Position numbers and translations under genes: made by a program
Part shown: positions 9,465 through 17,671 of the stretch, one piece after another
Layout: each line of letters begins with the position of its first letter
Numbering within the stretch: the stretch's first letter is position 1
Assembly (NCBI GenBank): GCA_035315885.1
Contig: DATFXM010000194.1
Location: forward strand, 1 to 64,000
Reading direction: 5' to 3'
DNA length: 64,000 nt
Source of the DNA: DATFXM01 sp035315885
Lineage (GTDB): Bacteria; Acidobacteriota; Blastocatellia; UBA7656
Notes under the pieces: model-generated
What the model saw: only the letters and a program-made list of their open reading frames with translations
The model's database searches: none
What the model was told of the DNA's origin: nothing

Positions 9465-9923
9465 TCACGCTCTGAGACGCCGAAACCAACCCAGGAAACG
9501 GTCCTTCAAAGACCGCTGTGGCTTTTCCATCGCCACTTGCTGCCCGGCTCTCTCAACCGTTCTGACCCGACCCAGCACTCGATGAATCGGAACCGGCAAA
9601 TCGTTCTGTAACGCACCATCACCCCTCGTGATGATCGCCTTGTCGGAGGATGATTTCTCGATCCTTACCACACGGTGAATCACCGCGGTGTCGAGTCTGG
9701 TGCGATACAGCACGATTTCGCCCTGCCGGATTGCATCCTCGTCGATTGGTTCAAGCGTAATGATGTCTCCGTCCTCAATCGCAGGGCGCATGCTTCCGCC
9801 ACTCATTCGAAGCTGTATCGGGATACTTCTTGAAAGCAGCTTACGGGCTTGTTCCAGAAAATCGGGCGTCTCTAACGCAACCTCGCGCCCTCGCTCCGCC
9901 TTGATTCCATCATAGGCGCGCAT
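9465..9923 (-). CDS. S24/S26-type peptidase (signal-peptidase-like)
   Basis: 152 residues; the ATG is preceded by GGTGAGAG. The peptidase S24/S26 fold is indicated by SGGSMRPAIEDGDII (candidate nucleophilic Ser in GGSM) and by VIHRVVRIE, where a His occupies the position of the general base as in Sec11/archaeal-type signal peptidases, followed by ITRGDG. Unlike true signal peptidases it has no clear membrane anchor: the N-terminus is polar and only a short LGWFRRL occurs at the C-terminus. It could be a soluble processing protease for a secreted or modified peptide. The substrate is unknown. It is transcribed convergently to uppP. Confidence 0.75.
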   Translation of the reverse strand: MRAYDGIKAERGREVALETPDFLEQARKLLSRSIPIQLRMSGGSMRPAIEDGDIITLEPIDEDAIRQGEIVLYRTRLDTAVIHRVVRIEKSSSDKAIITRGDGALQNDLPVPIHRVLGRVRTVERAGQQVAMEKPQRSLKDRFLGWFRRLRA

Positions 9924-10076
9924 CTCTCACCCCCATGGACACTGCCGCGGCAGGCTGTCATCTGCTCGCAAAAACTTGGTTCAATAATAACGCAAGCACA
10001 GTCCGGGACAAAAGAGGAATTGAGTGAGGAGCTAGGTCTCAGAAATATAAAAATCAAACTCACAACTCTTTTCCGA

Positions 10077-10616
10077 CTAGTTCGGCGTTTCGGTTGTCTT
10101 TCGAAAGACAGCCACGCTTCCCTTGGCCGAGGTCAGCGTCAGTTCTTCGCCGTTCTGTCCGAGTACAAATGCATGCTTGACCTCGCGAGCGGGCTGAAAA
10201 ATCTGACCCTGAGACAGCATGATCTTTAGAATGAGGCTGTCGCCTTCGGTTCGATAGCTCCCCGAATCGCTGTGATAAGTCGTTTTGCCGTTTTTGGAAA
10301 CTCGTGCGTAAGTACCATCGGGGAAAAAAGTGATGAATGTCTTTCGCTGGGTGAAAAGACTGACAACGCCCCCTCGTTGAACTTCGGAGACCACGTAAGT
10401 CCCTGCCAGCCGGGGCGCGCGATCCTTCTCCTCCTGCGCTGGAGCTGGAGCGCCGGGCGAAGGAGGAGCCTGGGCCCCACTCGACGGTGCTGATGCGGTT
10501 GCGCCGGCGTTTGAGTTCATGTTCTTGCCGGTCTCTGGGGCCGCCTTACGATTGCCACAGGCCACCAGGACCGCGCTCGACAGGAGAATCAAGACTGCAA
10601 GAGCTTTGTTTTTCAT
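10077..10616 (-). CDS. Secreted lipoprotein of unknown function
   Basis: 179 residues from the ATG at 10616, which directly opens a lipoprotein signal (MKNKALAVLILLSSAVLVAC, lipidation Cys in LVAC). After it comes a Ser/Ala/Pro-rich linker (about 25-60) and a compact domain with strand-like segments (GTYVVSEVQRGG, RKTFITFFPDGTYARV, SLILKIMLSQGQ, EVKHAFVLGQNGEELTL) reminiscent of lipocalin-like or META-like folds; this is only a resemblance. It lies 21 bp downstream of the HEAT-repeat gene on the same strand, so the two are probably cotranscribed and both face the envelope. Confidence 0.75.
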   Translation of the reverse strand: MKNKALAVLILLSSAVLVACGNRKAAPETGKNMNSNAGATASAPSSGAQAPPSPGAPAPAQEEKDRAPRLAGTYVVSEVQRGGVVSLFTQRKTFITFFPDGTYARVSKNGKTTYHSDSGSYRTEGDSLILKIMLSQGQIFQPAREVKHAFVLGQNGEELTLTSAKGSVAVFRKTTETPN

Positions 10617-10637
10617 CGAACCGTTGTCAATTCCCAA

Positions 10638-13600
10638 TCATTGTCGCGACTGCTTACGAGAGGTCTGGCTGCGAAGCCTCTCGATCGACTGTGCAGCCGC
10701 CGAGCGTACATCGGAGCTAGGGTCTCGATCAACGAGTTTTTCGAGGGCCGGAATGGCTCGTTCGTCGCCTACCTCTCCCAGCCCACCGGCCGCGGCGAAC
10801 CGGACCTCTTCGTCCGTGTCGGAAAGAGAGAACATCAGCGCCTCGGCCACTTCCGGGGTTCGAAAACGGGCCAGTGCCGCGATCGTTTTCTTCCTGAGCG
10901 GGACCGAGGGTGACTTTGAGAGGCCAAGAAGCGTCGACAACGCCGACTTGTCTCCGATCTTCCCGAGGGCCTCCACCGCCTCCAGCCTTGCCCCCGAAGT
11001 ATCGCGTCGAACCAAATCTGCCAACGGCGCTGCGGCCTCGGGAGAACCAATGTCCCCTAGAGCTTCAGCCGCAAGCTGTCTTACCGATGGCCTGCTGTCG
11101 CTGAGAGCCTTAATCAGGGACGGGACCGCAATCGCTCCAATGCGAGCCAATGCCGCGCCGGCCTGAGACCGCAACGGGCTGGATTCGTCTCGCAAAAGCG
11201 TTGAAAGCTCGGTCACCGCAAGCTCGGTTCCGCTGTCTCCAAGCGCGCGGACGGCTGCCGCACGAACGTTTGCATTCGGCTCGCGAAGAGCCTCGACTAC
11301 TCGATTGATAGCCTTCGGCGACGAAAAACTGCCGAGTGCCTCGATTGCGGATTCTCTGACCGCAATCGTGCTCGAGTTGGCCATTTCCATTAACTGCGAC
11401 AACGCAGCTTCGCCGATTAAACTGAGGGCGCGGCCGGCGGCCTGCCGAACAAAATACCTCTCATCGCGCAACAGCAACGCGAGACTCTTGACCGCTCGAC
11501 TGTCCCCAATCACGCCAAGCGCGTAAGCCGCCGACGCACGCATCTCAGGTGTAGACGTTCTGTCCTGCACGATAGCGATCAACGGCTCAACCGATGGCGC
11601 ACCGATTCGCCATAAGACTCGAGCCGCGCGGTCCCTGTCCGACTGACGCGGCGTCTTCAGCACTTCGATGAGATAAGGGACCGCCTTTGAACCGAGTGTG
11701 CTGAGAGCTTCGACCGCATAATACCGGACGACCGCATCCTGATCGGTGACTGCGCGGGCCAGCGCGCTCGCAGCCTCCTCAAGAGGCTTCTCCGCGGACA
11801 CTCGGGCAATGACGTGAGCGGCTCTTGCCCGAACCGCTCCATCGGAGTTGGACAGGGCGTCGATCAGCACTCGCGTAGCTTTGCCGTCTCGCATTCGCGC
11901 AAGGGCTTCAGCTGCGGCGATGCTGACTCGCTGATCGCGATCGTTGAGCAGGTTGCTGAGCGCTGGAACCGCTCCAACAGACTTCAGGCGTCCGAGCGAC
12001 GTCGCGGCTTGCACTCGAACCTCCGAGCTTTGATCGGAGAGTGCGCGCAACAGTACGTCAGTCGTGGATTGATCGCCGAGCGCTCCCAACGCTCGGGCGG
12101 CCTCGCCCCGTACGCGCGGGTCTTCATCGGCTGCCAACACCCGAACCACCGCGGGCGTGGCGCTCCTATCCCCAAGCCGCTCGAGCGTGGTGAGAGCCGC
12201 GCTTCGAGCCTGCCAGTTGGGGTTTGACAAGTCGGCCGCGACTCGATCGACCGATATACCCATGAGCGACAACGAAGAGACCGCCGCCGACCGGACTCCC
12301 GCATTGTCGTCATGAGCGGCGGTAAACAACGCATCGACGCTGGTGTGATCGCCGAGTTTACCCAGGGCACCCACCGCCGCGGAGCGAAGATCCGGAGAAT
12401 CGGCAGCCGCCGCCGACATCAACGGTTCAACCGCTCTCTTGTCGCCCAACTCCGCAAGCGCTTCGGCAGCTTTCACCCTGACTCGCAGATCCTTGTCGGA
12501 AGAAAGCAGTTCGGTTAAAGGCTTCAACGCAGCTGGGTCTCCCAATCGCGCCAATCGTTGAATGGACATGATCCGCGATTCCGGGTCCGGATCGGAAAGG
12601 CGGGAGACCTGACTCTCCGTCGTGACTCCTACAGCGGACAATCCGCGGGCGACATTGGGCGGAAGCTTCCCGTCTTTACCTCGTGCTGCAAGCAGTGAGT
12701 CAGTGACGCTGCTACGATTGAGTGACGGCACGACGTCCAGAGCGGCGCCTATCACTGCGGGAACTTCGTCTCGTTGAAGCACCTTTACGATCGCGTCCTC
12801 TGCGCTCGAGTCCGGGGTTTGAGAAGTTGCGTTCACTTTTCCCAGAGATGAAATGGCTGCTACTCGGACCGCGGGCGCCGGATCGTCCAACATCGCTATA
12901 AGCACGGTGCGCGCTTGATCGCCGCTGAATGATCCCAGACCCTCGGCTATCGTTCGTCGAACCGCCAACGATTCGGAAGTCTCGTTTGAAGTGGCGGGGG
13001 GTTTTGTGAGGGGCTTCAAAATGTCGAGCACGCGCTGATCGCGCAGCTCAATCAACGTTTGGACGGCACTAAAGCGCCGGTCGGCGTAGTCACTGCCGGC
13101 GGCCGCCTTTAGCCGTTCCAGTTTGGAGAAATCTCCCAGGCGGCATGCTGCAGCAGCGAACTCCCAATCGTAAGGTTCCTTGTCCGCAGCAAGTACAGCC
13201 TCAAGCGCACGGCGTTCGCCTATCTTACCGAGCGACCGCGCAGCGGCTCGCCGAACGCTCTGGTCCTCGTCTTTAAGAAGCCCAATTAACGCGTCGACCG
13301 ACTTTGAGGACTTCAAGTCGCCCAGGGACAAGGCGGCGGATTTTCTGATGAGCGGCTCGGGATCGCTCAAGGTCGGGATGAGCAGACCGGCGGCGGCTGT
13401 CGCAGCGGTGTCGGGTGCCCTGCCAAGGGCCCGGATCAAGGAGGCTCGAGCGTAGACGTCACTGTCTCCCAGGGCCTTAACGCTTCCCACGGCGTCTCGT
13501 ATGCCCGCAAGGGTACCGAGTGAATCAATTGCCTGCTCGCGGACGAGCCAACTTGAGTCGGACAGAAGTGGCAACAAGAGTTCGGCGTACGACTTGTCGC

Positions 13601-13835
13601 CTATGCGGGCAAGCATTCGAGCGGCGGTCGCTCGGACGTACCAGTCCGGATCGGCGAGCGCGTTCTTGACCACCGCTGCGGTTTCGGGGTCGTCAGGACG
13701 AAGCGACGCGAGGACTTGTGCTCGCCGGGCAGAAGCTGACTCCTGAGAGGAACGACCCGCCTTTTGAGGAGTCTGGCCGAAGCAGGGTCCTACGACGAGC
13801 AAAAGTACAACAGCGGTATGACGTGAGAGATGCAT
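10638..13835 (-). CDS. Large secreted PBS/HEAT-repeat protein
   Basis: 1065 residues from the ATG at 13835 (a TTG sits just before it). An N-terminal signal peptide (HTAVVLLLVVGPCFG) is followed almost entirely by about thirty HEAT/PBS-lyase-type repeats of about 31 residues, recognisable by recurring VRAAAVRALG, VRRAAARSLGKIG and DPEPLIRKSAA segments. Such proteins form superhelical scaffolds for protein-protein contacts. No catalytic domain is visible, so a phycobilin-lyase activity is not implied. Signal peptide and lipoprotein partner suggest a periplasmic or outer-surface scaffold. Internal similarity makes it prone to repeat expansion. Confidence 0.9.
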   Translation of the reverse strand: MHLSRHTAVVLLLVVGPCFGQTPQKAGRSSQESASARRAQVLASLRPDDPETAAVVKNALADPDWYVRATAARMLARIGDKSYAELLLPLLSDSSWLVREQAIDSLGTLAGIRDAVGSVKALGDSDVYARASLIRALGRAPDTAATAAAGLLIPTLSDPEPLIRKSAALSLGDLKSSKSVDALIGLLKDEDQSVRRAAARSLGKIGERRALEAVLAADKEPYDWEFAAAACRLGDFSKLERLKAAAGSDYADRRFSAVQTLIELRDQRVLDILKPLTKPPATSNETSESLAVRRTIAEGLGSFSGDQARTVLIAMLDDPAPAVRVAAISSLGKVNATSQTPDSSAEDAIVKVLQRDEVPAVIGAALDVVPSLNRSSVTDSLLAARGKDGKLPPNVARGLSAVGVTTESQVSRLSDPDPESRIMSIQRLARLGDPAALKPLTELLSSDKDLRVRVKAAEALAELGDKRAVEPLMSAAAADSPDLRSAAVGALGKLGDHTSVDALFTAAHDDNAGVRSAAVSSLSLMGISVDRVAADLSNPNWQARSAALTTLERLGDRSATPAVVRVLAADEDPRVRGEAARALGALGDQSTTDVLLRALSDQSSEVRVQAATSLGRLKSVGAVPALSNLLNDRDQRVSIAAAEALARMRDGKATRVLIDALSNSDGAVRARAAHVIARVSAEKPLEEAASALARAVTDQDAVVRYYAVEALSTLGSKAVPYLIEVLKTPRQSDRDRAARVLWRIGAPSVEPLIAIVQDRTSTPEMRASAAYALGVIGDSRAVKSLALLLRDERYFVRQAAGRALSLIGEAALSQLMEMANSSTIAVRESAIEALGSFSSPKAINRVVEALREPNANVRAAAVRALGDSGTELAVTELSTLLRDESSPLRSQAGAALARIGAIAVPSLIKALSDSRPSVRQLAAEALGDIGSPEAAAPLADLVRRDTSGARLEAVEALGKIGDKSALSTLLGLSKSPSVPLRKKTIAALARFRTPEVAEALMFSLSDTDEEVRFAAAGGLGEVGDERAIPALEKLVDRDPSSDVRSAAAQSIERLRSQTSRKQSRQ

Positions 13836-13947
13836 CAAGATGGAGCGTCTTAAGCGCGGGATGCACTCCTGACGCAGGAGCTAGATTCTACAGCAGCGCG
13901 AGTCGCTTTAAAAAGCATCAAACTTGAAACAATTTGTAAAAACCAAA

Positions 13948-13979
13948 GGCCCGCCTCTAGCGGAAGCGCGAGGCGGGCC
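13948..13979 (-). terminator. Rho-independent terminator
   Basis: Perfect 10-bp stem (GGCCCGCCTC/GAGGCGGGCC) with a 12-nt loop. On the minus strand it is followed by TTTGGTTTTTAC. It lies 28 bp beyond the stop of the small minus-strand gene ending at 14008. Confidence 0.85.
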
Positions 13980-14007
13980 GGTTATGAAGATCTTTAAATT
14001 GTGCACT

Positions 14008-14373
14008 CTAAGCGGCGAGGCGATCGCCCGACCCTCGCGGCTCGGTTCCAAACGCGCTATGACGCGACATTGCGCGTTCAACTGCACGCATCGCTTGAGG
14101 CACGTTTAATTTCAGGAACCTTACGAGGTGTCCGACCTCGGTTGGCGTCAAGTCCTCAGGGCTGCGGCCGGGAATCCCAAGAGGCACCAGGTAAGACCTG
14201 ATATCCAGGTTTATCCGCACCATCTCGGATTCAAGGTCGTTTATAAAGGCTGAACGCTCCTGAATGTCCATCGTCGATAATCCGTCACGAACGGCCATTT
14301 TCAGGTCATTAGGATCATCCAGCGTTGTTGCAGCCTTAGCTGTATGATTTCTGTTCTGTATGTTTTTCGCCAT
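14008..14373 (-). CDS. Small conserved-looking hypothetical protein
   Basis: 121 residues; the ATG is preceded by AAGGGGTAAGG. The product is charged, mainly helical and soluble (segments DPNDLKMAVRDGLSTM, ERSAFINDLESEMVRI, TPTEVGHLVRFLKLNV), with no signal peptide or membrane helix. I do not recognise the family. A strong intrinsic terminator 28 bp downstream and its own ribosome-binding site support a monocistronic, expressed gene. It diverges from recA across about 400 bp. Confidence 0.7.
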   Translation of the reverse strand: MAKNIQNRNHTAKAATTLDDPNDLKMAVRDGLSTMDIQERSAFINDLESEMVRINLDIRSYLVPLGIPGRSPEDLTPTEVGHLVRFLKLNVPQAMRAVERAMSRHSAFGTEPRGSGDRLAA

Positions 14374-14534
14374 TGTCCTTACCCCTTACGTGTCAACTCC
14401 AACATCCTTAGACTCTGTACCGATCCCGAAAGCGTTTTGTCTAATCGGGATTAACCGCTTTCACGCGCCTCCAGCAATAATGTTTCAATTAACTTTCTTT
14501 TGCCCGTCATAGCCTCCATGGCTAATCAATTCCT
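14374..14534. other. Non-coding stretch upstream of the recA stem-loops
   Basis: First part of the 408-bp gap between the small minus-strand gene and recA. It is AT-richer than the flanking genes. I find no ORF with a ribosome-binding site, no repeat of the window's families, and no convincing tRNA or riboswitch. It presumably carries the minus-strand promoter. Confidence 0.4.
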
Positions 14535-14615
14535 ATGCCATCAAGGGCATCCGCTCCTCGCTTGCGGAGCCGTATCCCCACATACGTCCGGTCATCAATT
14601 GACGTTCCAATGACC
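14535..14615. other. Run of four consecutive stem-loops upstream of recA
   Basis: Four short perfect stems follow each other: ATGCC/GGCAT (14535-14539/14546-14550), GCTCC/GGAGC (14553-14557/14566-14570), CGTAT/ATACG (14571-14575/14582-14586) and GGTCAT/ATGACC (14590-14595/14610-14615). Stems 2 and 3 abut with no gap. They lie upstream of the recA promoter, so they would not be in its mRNA unless a more upstream promoter exists. They could be a small RNA or a protein-binding region. Strand is undetermined. Confidence 0.4.
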
Positions 14616-14710
14616 CCTTCGCTGGAATCCATTTGATCGAACCCACTTGCTCTAAAGAAAAAAACAACAAACAAGGCATAAGAAGTCATGAACGAGAAGC
14701 CGGGACGAAA

Positions 14711-14739
14711 TTGCCGACAATTATGACGGCGTGTATACT
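14711..14739 (+). promoter_or_regulatory. Sigma-70 promoter of recA
   Basis: TTGCCG (14711-14716), a 17-bp spacer and TATACT (14734-14739) sit 43 bp before the recA ATG. This is a near-consensus housekeeping promoter. I searched by eye for the CGAACN4GTTCG and GTTCN7GTTC LexA boxes around it and saw neither. Confidence 0.75.
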
Positions 14740-14781
14740 CTGCTGTCCGCTCTTTACATACCTACAAGGAGACCCGCACGA

Positions 14782-15849
14782 ATGGCAGACGAGAGGGCCG
14801 AACGTAACCGCGCTATTGATATAGCTATCGCGAACATCGAAAAGCAGTTTGGAAAAGGCTCGATAATGAGACTCGGCGAAAAGCGAGTGGTGGATATACC
14901 CGCAGTCTCAACTTCCTGCTTGAGCCTGGACGCCGCAATAGGCATTGGGGGTGTCCCTCGCGGACGCATTGTTGAGATCTACGGACCAGAATCCGGAGGA
15001 AAGACTACGCTGGCGCTTCACATCGTCTCGGAAGCCCAGAAACGCGGCGGCGTGGCGGCATATATAGATGCCGAGCACGCGATGGACGCTCAATATGCCG
15101 AGAAACTCGGCGTCAATGTTGACGACCTTTTCATCTCGCAACCGGATTCCGGCGAACAGGCCCTTGAAATCGCCGAAGCCCTTGTCCGATCCGGAGGCGT
15201 GGACGTACTGGTAGTGGACTCGGTCGCAGCACTCGTTCCCAGGGCAGAGCTGGACGGAGAGATGGGTGACTCGTTGCCCGGCCTTCAGGCCAGACTGATG
15301 TCTCAGGCGCTCAGAAAGCTGACCGCGGTAGTCTCGCGTTCAAACACCTGCCTTATCTTCATCAACCAGATCCGCGAGAAGATCGGCGTGATGTTCGGCA
15401 ACCCCGAAACCACCACCGGCGGGCGCGCCCTGAAGTTTTACTCATCGATCCGCCTCGAGATCCGCCGCACCAGCTCTATTAAAGATGGGGATTCCGTGGT
15501 CGGAAACCGAACAAAGGTCAAGGTGGTCAAGAACAAACTCGCTCCGCCATTTAAGGAGTCGGAATTCGACATTATGTACGGCGAGGGAATTTCCAAAGAA
15601 GGCGACCTGCTGGACCTGGCAGTGGAAAACAAGATCGTCGAGAAGAGTGGGGCGTGGTTCAGTTTCAAAGGTGAGCGCCTCGGTCAGGGTCGCGAAAACG
15701 CGAAGAACACACTCAAGACGGACGAGACAATTTCGCGGAGAATCGAATCCGAAGTGCGCAAGGCCATCGGGCTTCAGTCTGGGGCCGAAGAAGAGCCGCC
15801 AGCAGAGACACCGGGCGGCTCCTCTCGAAAGGCCGCAGCGAAAGAATAA
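14782..15849 (+). CDS. recA: Recombinase A
   Basis: 355 residues from the ATG at 14782, with AAGGAG 10 nt upstream; an in-frame GTG at 14731 overlaps the promoter and is rejected. RecA forms ATP-dependent filaments on single-stranded DNA, catalyses strand exchange and triggers LexA autocleavage. Walker A GPESGGKTT begins at residue 68, the Walker B-like VDVLVVDSVAAL follows, then the loop segment SQALRKLTAVVSRSN, the signature ALKFYSSIRLEIRR and the acidic/Ala-rich C-terminal tail. Length is normal for the family and no intein is present. Its stop is followed within 2 bp by a palindromic repeat element. Confidence 0.99.
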   Translation: MADERAERNRAIDIAIANIEKQFGKGSIMRLGEKRVVDIPAVSTSCLSLDAAIGIGGVPRGRIVEIYGPESGGKTTLALHIVSEAQKRGGVAAYIDAEHAMDAQYAEKLGVNVDDLFISQPDSGEQALEIAEALVRSGGVDVLVVDSVAALVPRAELDGEMGDSLPGLQARLMSQALRKLTAVVSRSNTCLIFINQIREKIGVMFGNPETTTGGRALKFYSSIRLEIRRTSSIKDGDSVVGNRTKVKVVKNKLAPPFKESEFDIMYGEGISKEGDLLDLAVENKIVEKSGAWFSFKGERLGQGRENAKNTLKTDETISRRIESEVRKAIGLQSGAEEEPPAETPGGSSRKAAAKE

Positions 15850-15851
15850 CT

Positions 15852-15973
15852 GCAGTAGGCAGTAGGCAGTAGGCAGTTTGCTTTCGCAGCATCGTAATTG
15901 GATGCTGCGCTGCGTCTACCGCCATATCCTTCACTGCATACTGCCTACTGCATACTGCCTACTGCCTACTGCC
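15852..15973. repeat. Inverted heptamer repeat element (CAGTAGG family)
   Basis: Left arm 15852-15877 has units of CAGTAGG; right arm 15933-15973 has CCTACTG and ATACTGC units in inverse orientation; the spacer is about 55 bp. Together they can fold into a long hairpin starting 2 bp after the recA stop. Beyond it, 15984-16024 holds a second short array of GAACCCGAAACC/GAACTCGAAACTC units. No gene is visible in this 306-bp gap. Confidence 0.8.
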
Positions 15974-16081
15974 TCTGACCCACTGAAAACCGAACCCGAA
16001 ACCCTGAACTCGAAACTCGAAACCTTGCATCCACACACGTCATCTTGCGGTATTCTACGCGTCTTAGCGCAACATTTGGGG

Positions 16082-16111
16082 TTGACCGTTTTTGTCTGAT
16101 TCTGTTAGTAT
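16082..16111 (+). promoter_or_regulatory. Candidate sigma-70 promoter of the RDD-domain gene
   Basis: TTGACC (16082-16087), an 18-bp spacer and TAGTAT (16106-16111), 44 bp before the ATG of the next gene and immediately downstream of the repeat block. Confidence 0.5.
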
Positions 16112-16155
16112 CGCCCGGTCACCAGGAGGCCCCCAATCCTTGAGGTACATCCAAG

Positions 16156-17610
16156 ATGCAGTGTCCAGGTTGTGGGCATGAGTTCGCCGAAAATGTAAGC
16201 CGTTGTCCTCGTTGCCACCGTCTCTCCGCTTCAGCCAAACGAATCACAGCGGCACCCGAATCACGATTAATCGAATTCCCTCGACGCGCCCGACACGAAT
16301 CTTCCTCCGCTACAACGCAGGAACCAACTTCGGTCCCCGCCTGGCGAGCTGAGCTCAGTGAGCGTGTCCGCGCGGTGCGAGCCAAACGCGCCATCTCCGG
16401 TCTGGCCGAAAGCGAGACTGCCGGAGTCACCACCGCCACCGGCGCCGCACCCGCAAGAGAACCATCTCCCGCAAGAGAACCAACTCTCGCCAGAGATCCT
16501 TCTCTTGCAAGTGAACCATCTGCCGATCCACAACTTCAGTTTGAGCCGATGCTGCCGGCCGAAAAACCGGCGCACGAACCACAGAGCCGCACCAGCGACG
16601 TAATCGTCGAGGCCGCATTGAATCGTGTGCGGCGGGCGAACGATAACGCCAGCCGAATTGCCGCGCTGAAGGTGGACCCCGCGATCTCTCGACCTTCGAA
16701 TGCGTTTGTGGTGAGCGACCGGCAAGCGACCGCCCGAGCCCTGGAAGCCCGAGTCGAGACGCGCCCAGAACCACAGCTTGAACCACTAAGCGACGCGCGT
16801 CCCGAACCTTTTGCAGATACACGTTTCGAGGCCCGAACCGACATCCGGATCGAAGCACCCGCACCGCCGCGCATCCCCGCGCGACCAGAAGAGCCGCCGC
16901 AACCGAAGGCGGCAGAGCGAGTGAGCTTGCGGACTGAAGAAAGCGTGGAAGCCCGAGCGGAGACTCGCCGAGACGTTCATTTCGCTCGGCCGAGTACCCA
17001 ACTCAACGCGAAGCTTCTCGAAGTCAAAGTCGAAGCAGCTCCAGCACCCGCGCCTGCGCCGATCGCATCTCCCATCGAACACCCGAAGGCAGCAGTCATC
17101 GAACCCGAAACGCTGCTCATCGCCGATGAAATCGAGCCTTGCGATTATCTCGAAGCAGAAATCAGGAAAGTCGATCGAAAACTCGCCGCGGAATTTGCAA
17201 AGAACGAAAGTCCCACTCTCGCGGTTCACTTTGTCATAGCAGTTGTAGACATGCTGGTGATTGCCTTGAGCACCGCACCGTTCATGATATTGATCAGCAC
17301 CAGCGGAGGCTTTGGGACGCTCAAGGCCAAGGTCTCAGCAGCGTTGATCACGGTCATCATGTCCTTTTTCTATCTCGTAGTCACTCAGGCGCTCTGCGGC
17401 AAGACCTTCGGGATGATGCTTACCAACACCAGGGTCGTCAACGCCAACACTTTTGAAAGCGTTTCTCCAGGACGCGCGCTCGCTCGCACATTCGGGTACT
17501 ATTTCGCCCTCGCACCGGCGGCGATCGGTTTTGGCTGGGCGCTCGTGAATAGGAAACGACGGGGCTGGCACGACCTCATCTCCGGTACGCTGGTCGCTCG
17601 CGACTTTTGA
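16156..17610 (+). CDS. Zinc-ribbon/RDD-domain membrane protein with a repetitive linker
   Basis: 484 residues; the ATG is preceded by GAGG. The N-terminus is a zinc ribbon of two CPxC pairs (CPGCGHEF and CPRCHR). A long low-complexity region rich in Arg, Glu, Pro and Ala follows (about 30-330). The C-terminal 130 residues carry three hydrophobic segments and an RDD-like fold (HFVIAVVDMLVIAL, CGKTFGMMLTNTRVV, RRGWHDLISGTLV). RDD proteins are small membrane proteins, some linked to transport. The architecture suggests a membrane anchor with a cytosolic zinc knuckle on a flexible tether. The linker contains an 18-bp tandem repeat. Specific function is unknown. Confidence 0.8.
   Translation: MQCPGCGHEFAENVSRCPRCHRLSASAKRITAAPESRLIEFPRRARHESSSATTQEPTSVPAWRAELSERVRAVRAKRAISGLAESETAGVTTATGAAPAREPSPAREPTLARDPSLASEPSADPQLQFEPMLPAEKPAHEPQSRTSDVIVEAALNRVRRANDNASRIAALKVDPAISRPSNAFVVSDRQATARALEARVETRPEPQLEPLSDARPEPFADTRFEARTDIRIEAPAPPRIPARPEEPPQPKAAERVSLRTEESVEARAETRRDVHFARPSTQLNAKLLEVKVEAAPAPAPAPIASPIEHPKAAVIEPETLLIADEIEPCDYLEAEIRKVDRKLAAEFAKNESPTLAVHFVIAVVDMLVIALSTAPFMILISTSGGFGTLKAKVSAALITVIMSFFYLVVTQALCGKTFGMMLTNTRVVNANTFESVSPGRALARTFGYYFALAPAAIGFGWALVNRKRRGWHDLISGTLVARDF
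16451..16522 (+). repeat. 18-bp tandem repeat inside the RDD-protein gene
   Basis: Four 18-bp units starting at 16451, 16469, 16487 and 16505 encode the hexapeptides PAREPS, PAREPT, LARDPS and LASEPS. Units 1 and 2 are nearly identical, so copy-number slippage without frameshift is possible. Confidence 0.8.
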
Positions 17611-17671
17611 ACCGGACTTCGACGTTTTCCAAATCAATTGCAGTCGAAATCAAATCAGGTAGGATGGCGAA

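Noticed and set aside
10638..13835. Phycobilisome lyase function for the HEAT-repeat protein
   Set aside because: PBS-lyase HEAT repeats are a general scaffold; there are no phycobiliproteins or catalytic features, and the protein is exported.
14640..14781. LexA/SOS box upstream of recA
   Set aside because: Neither the Gram-positive nor the alphaproteobacterial type consensus was found by eye around the promoter; a lineage-specific box cannot be excluded.
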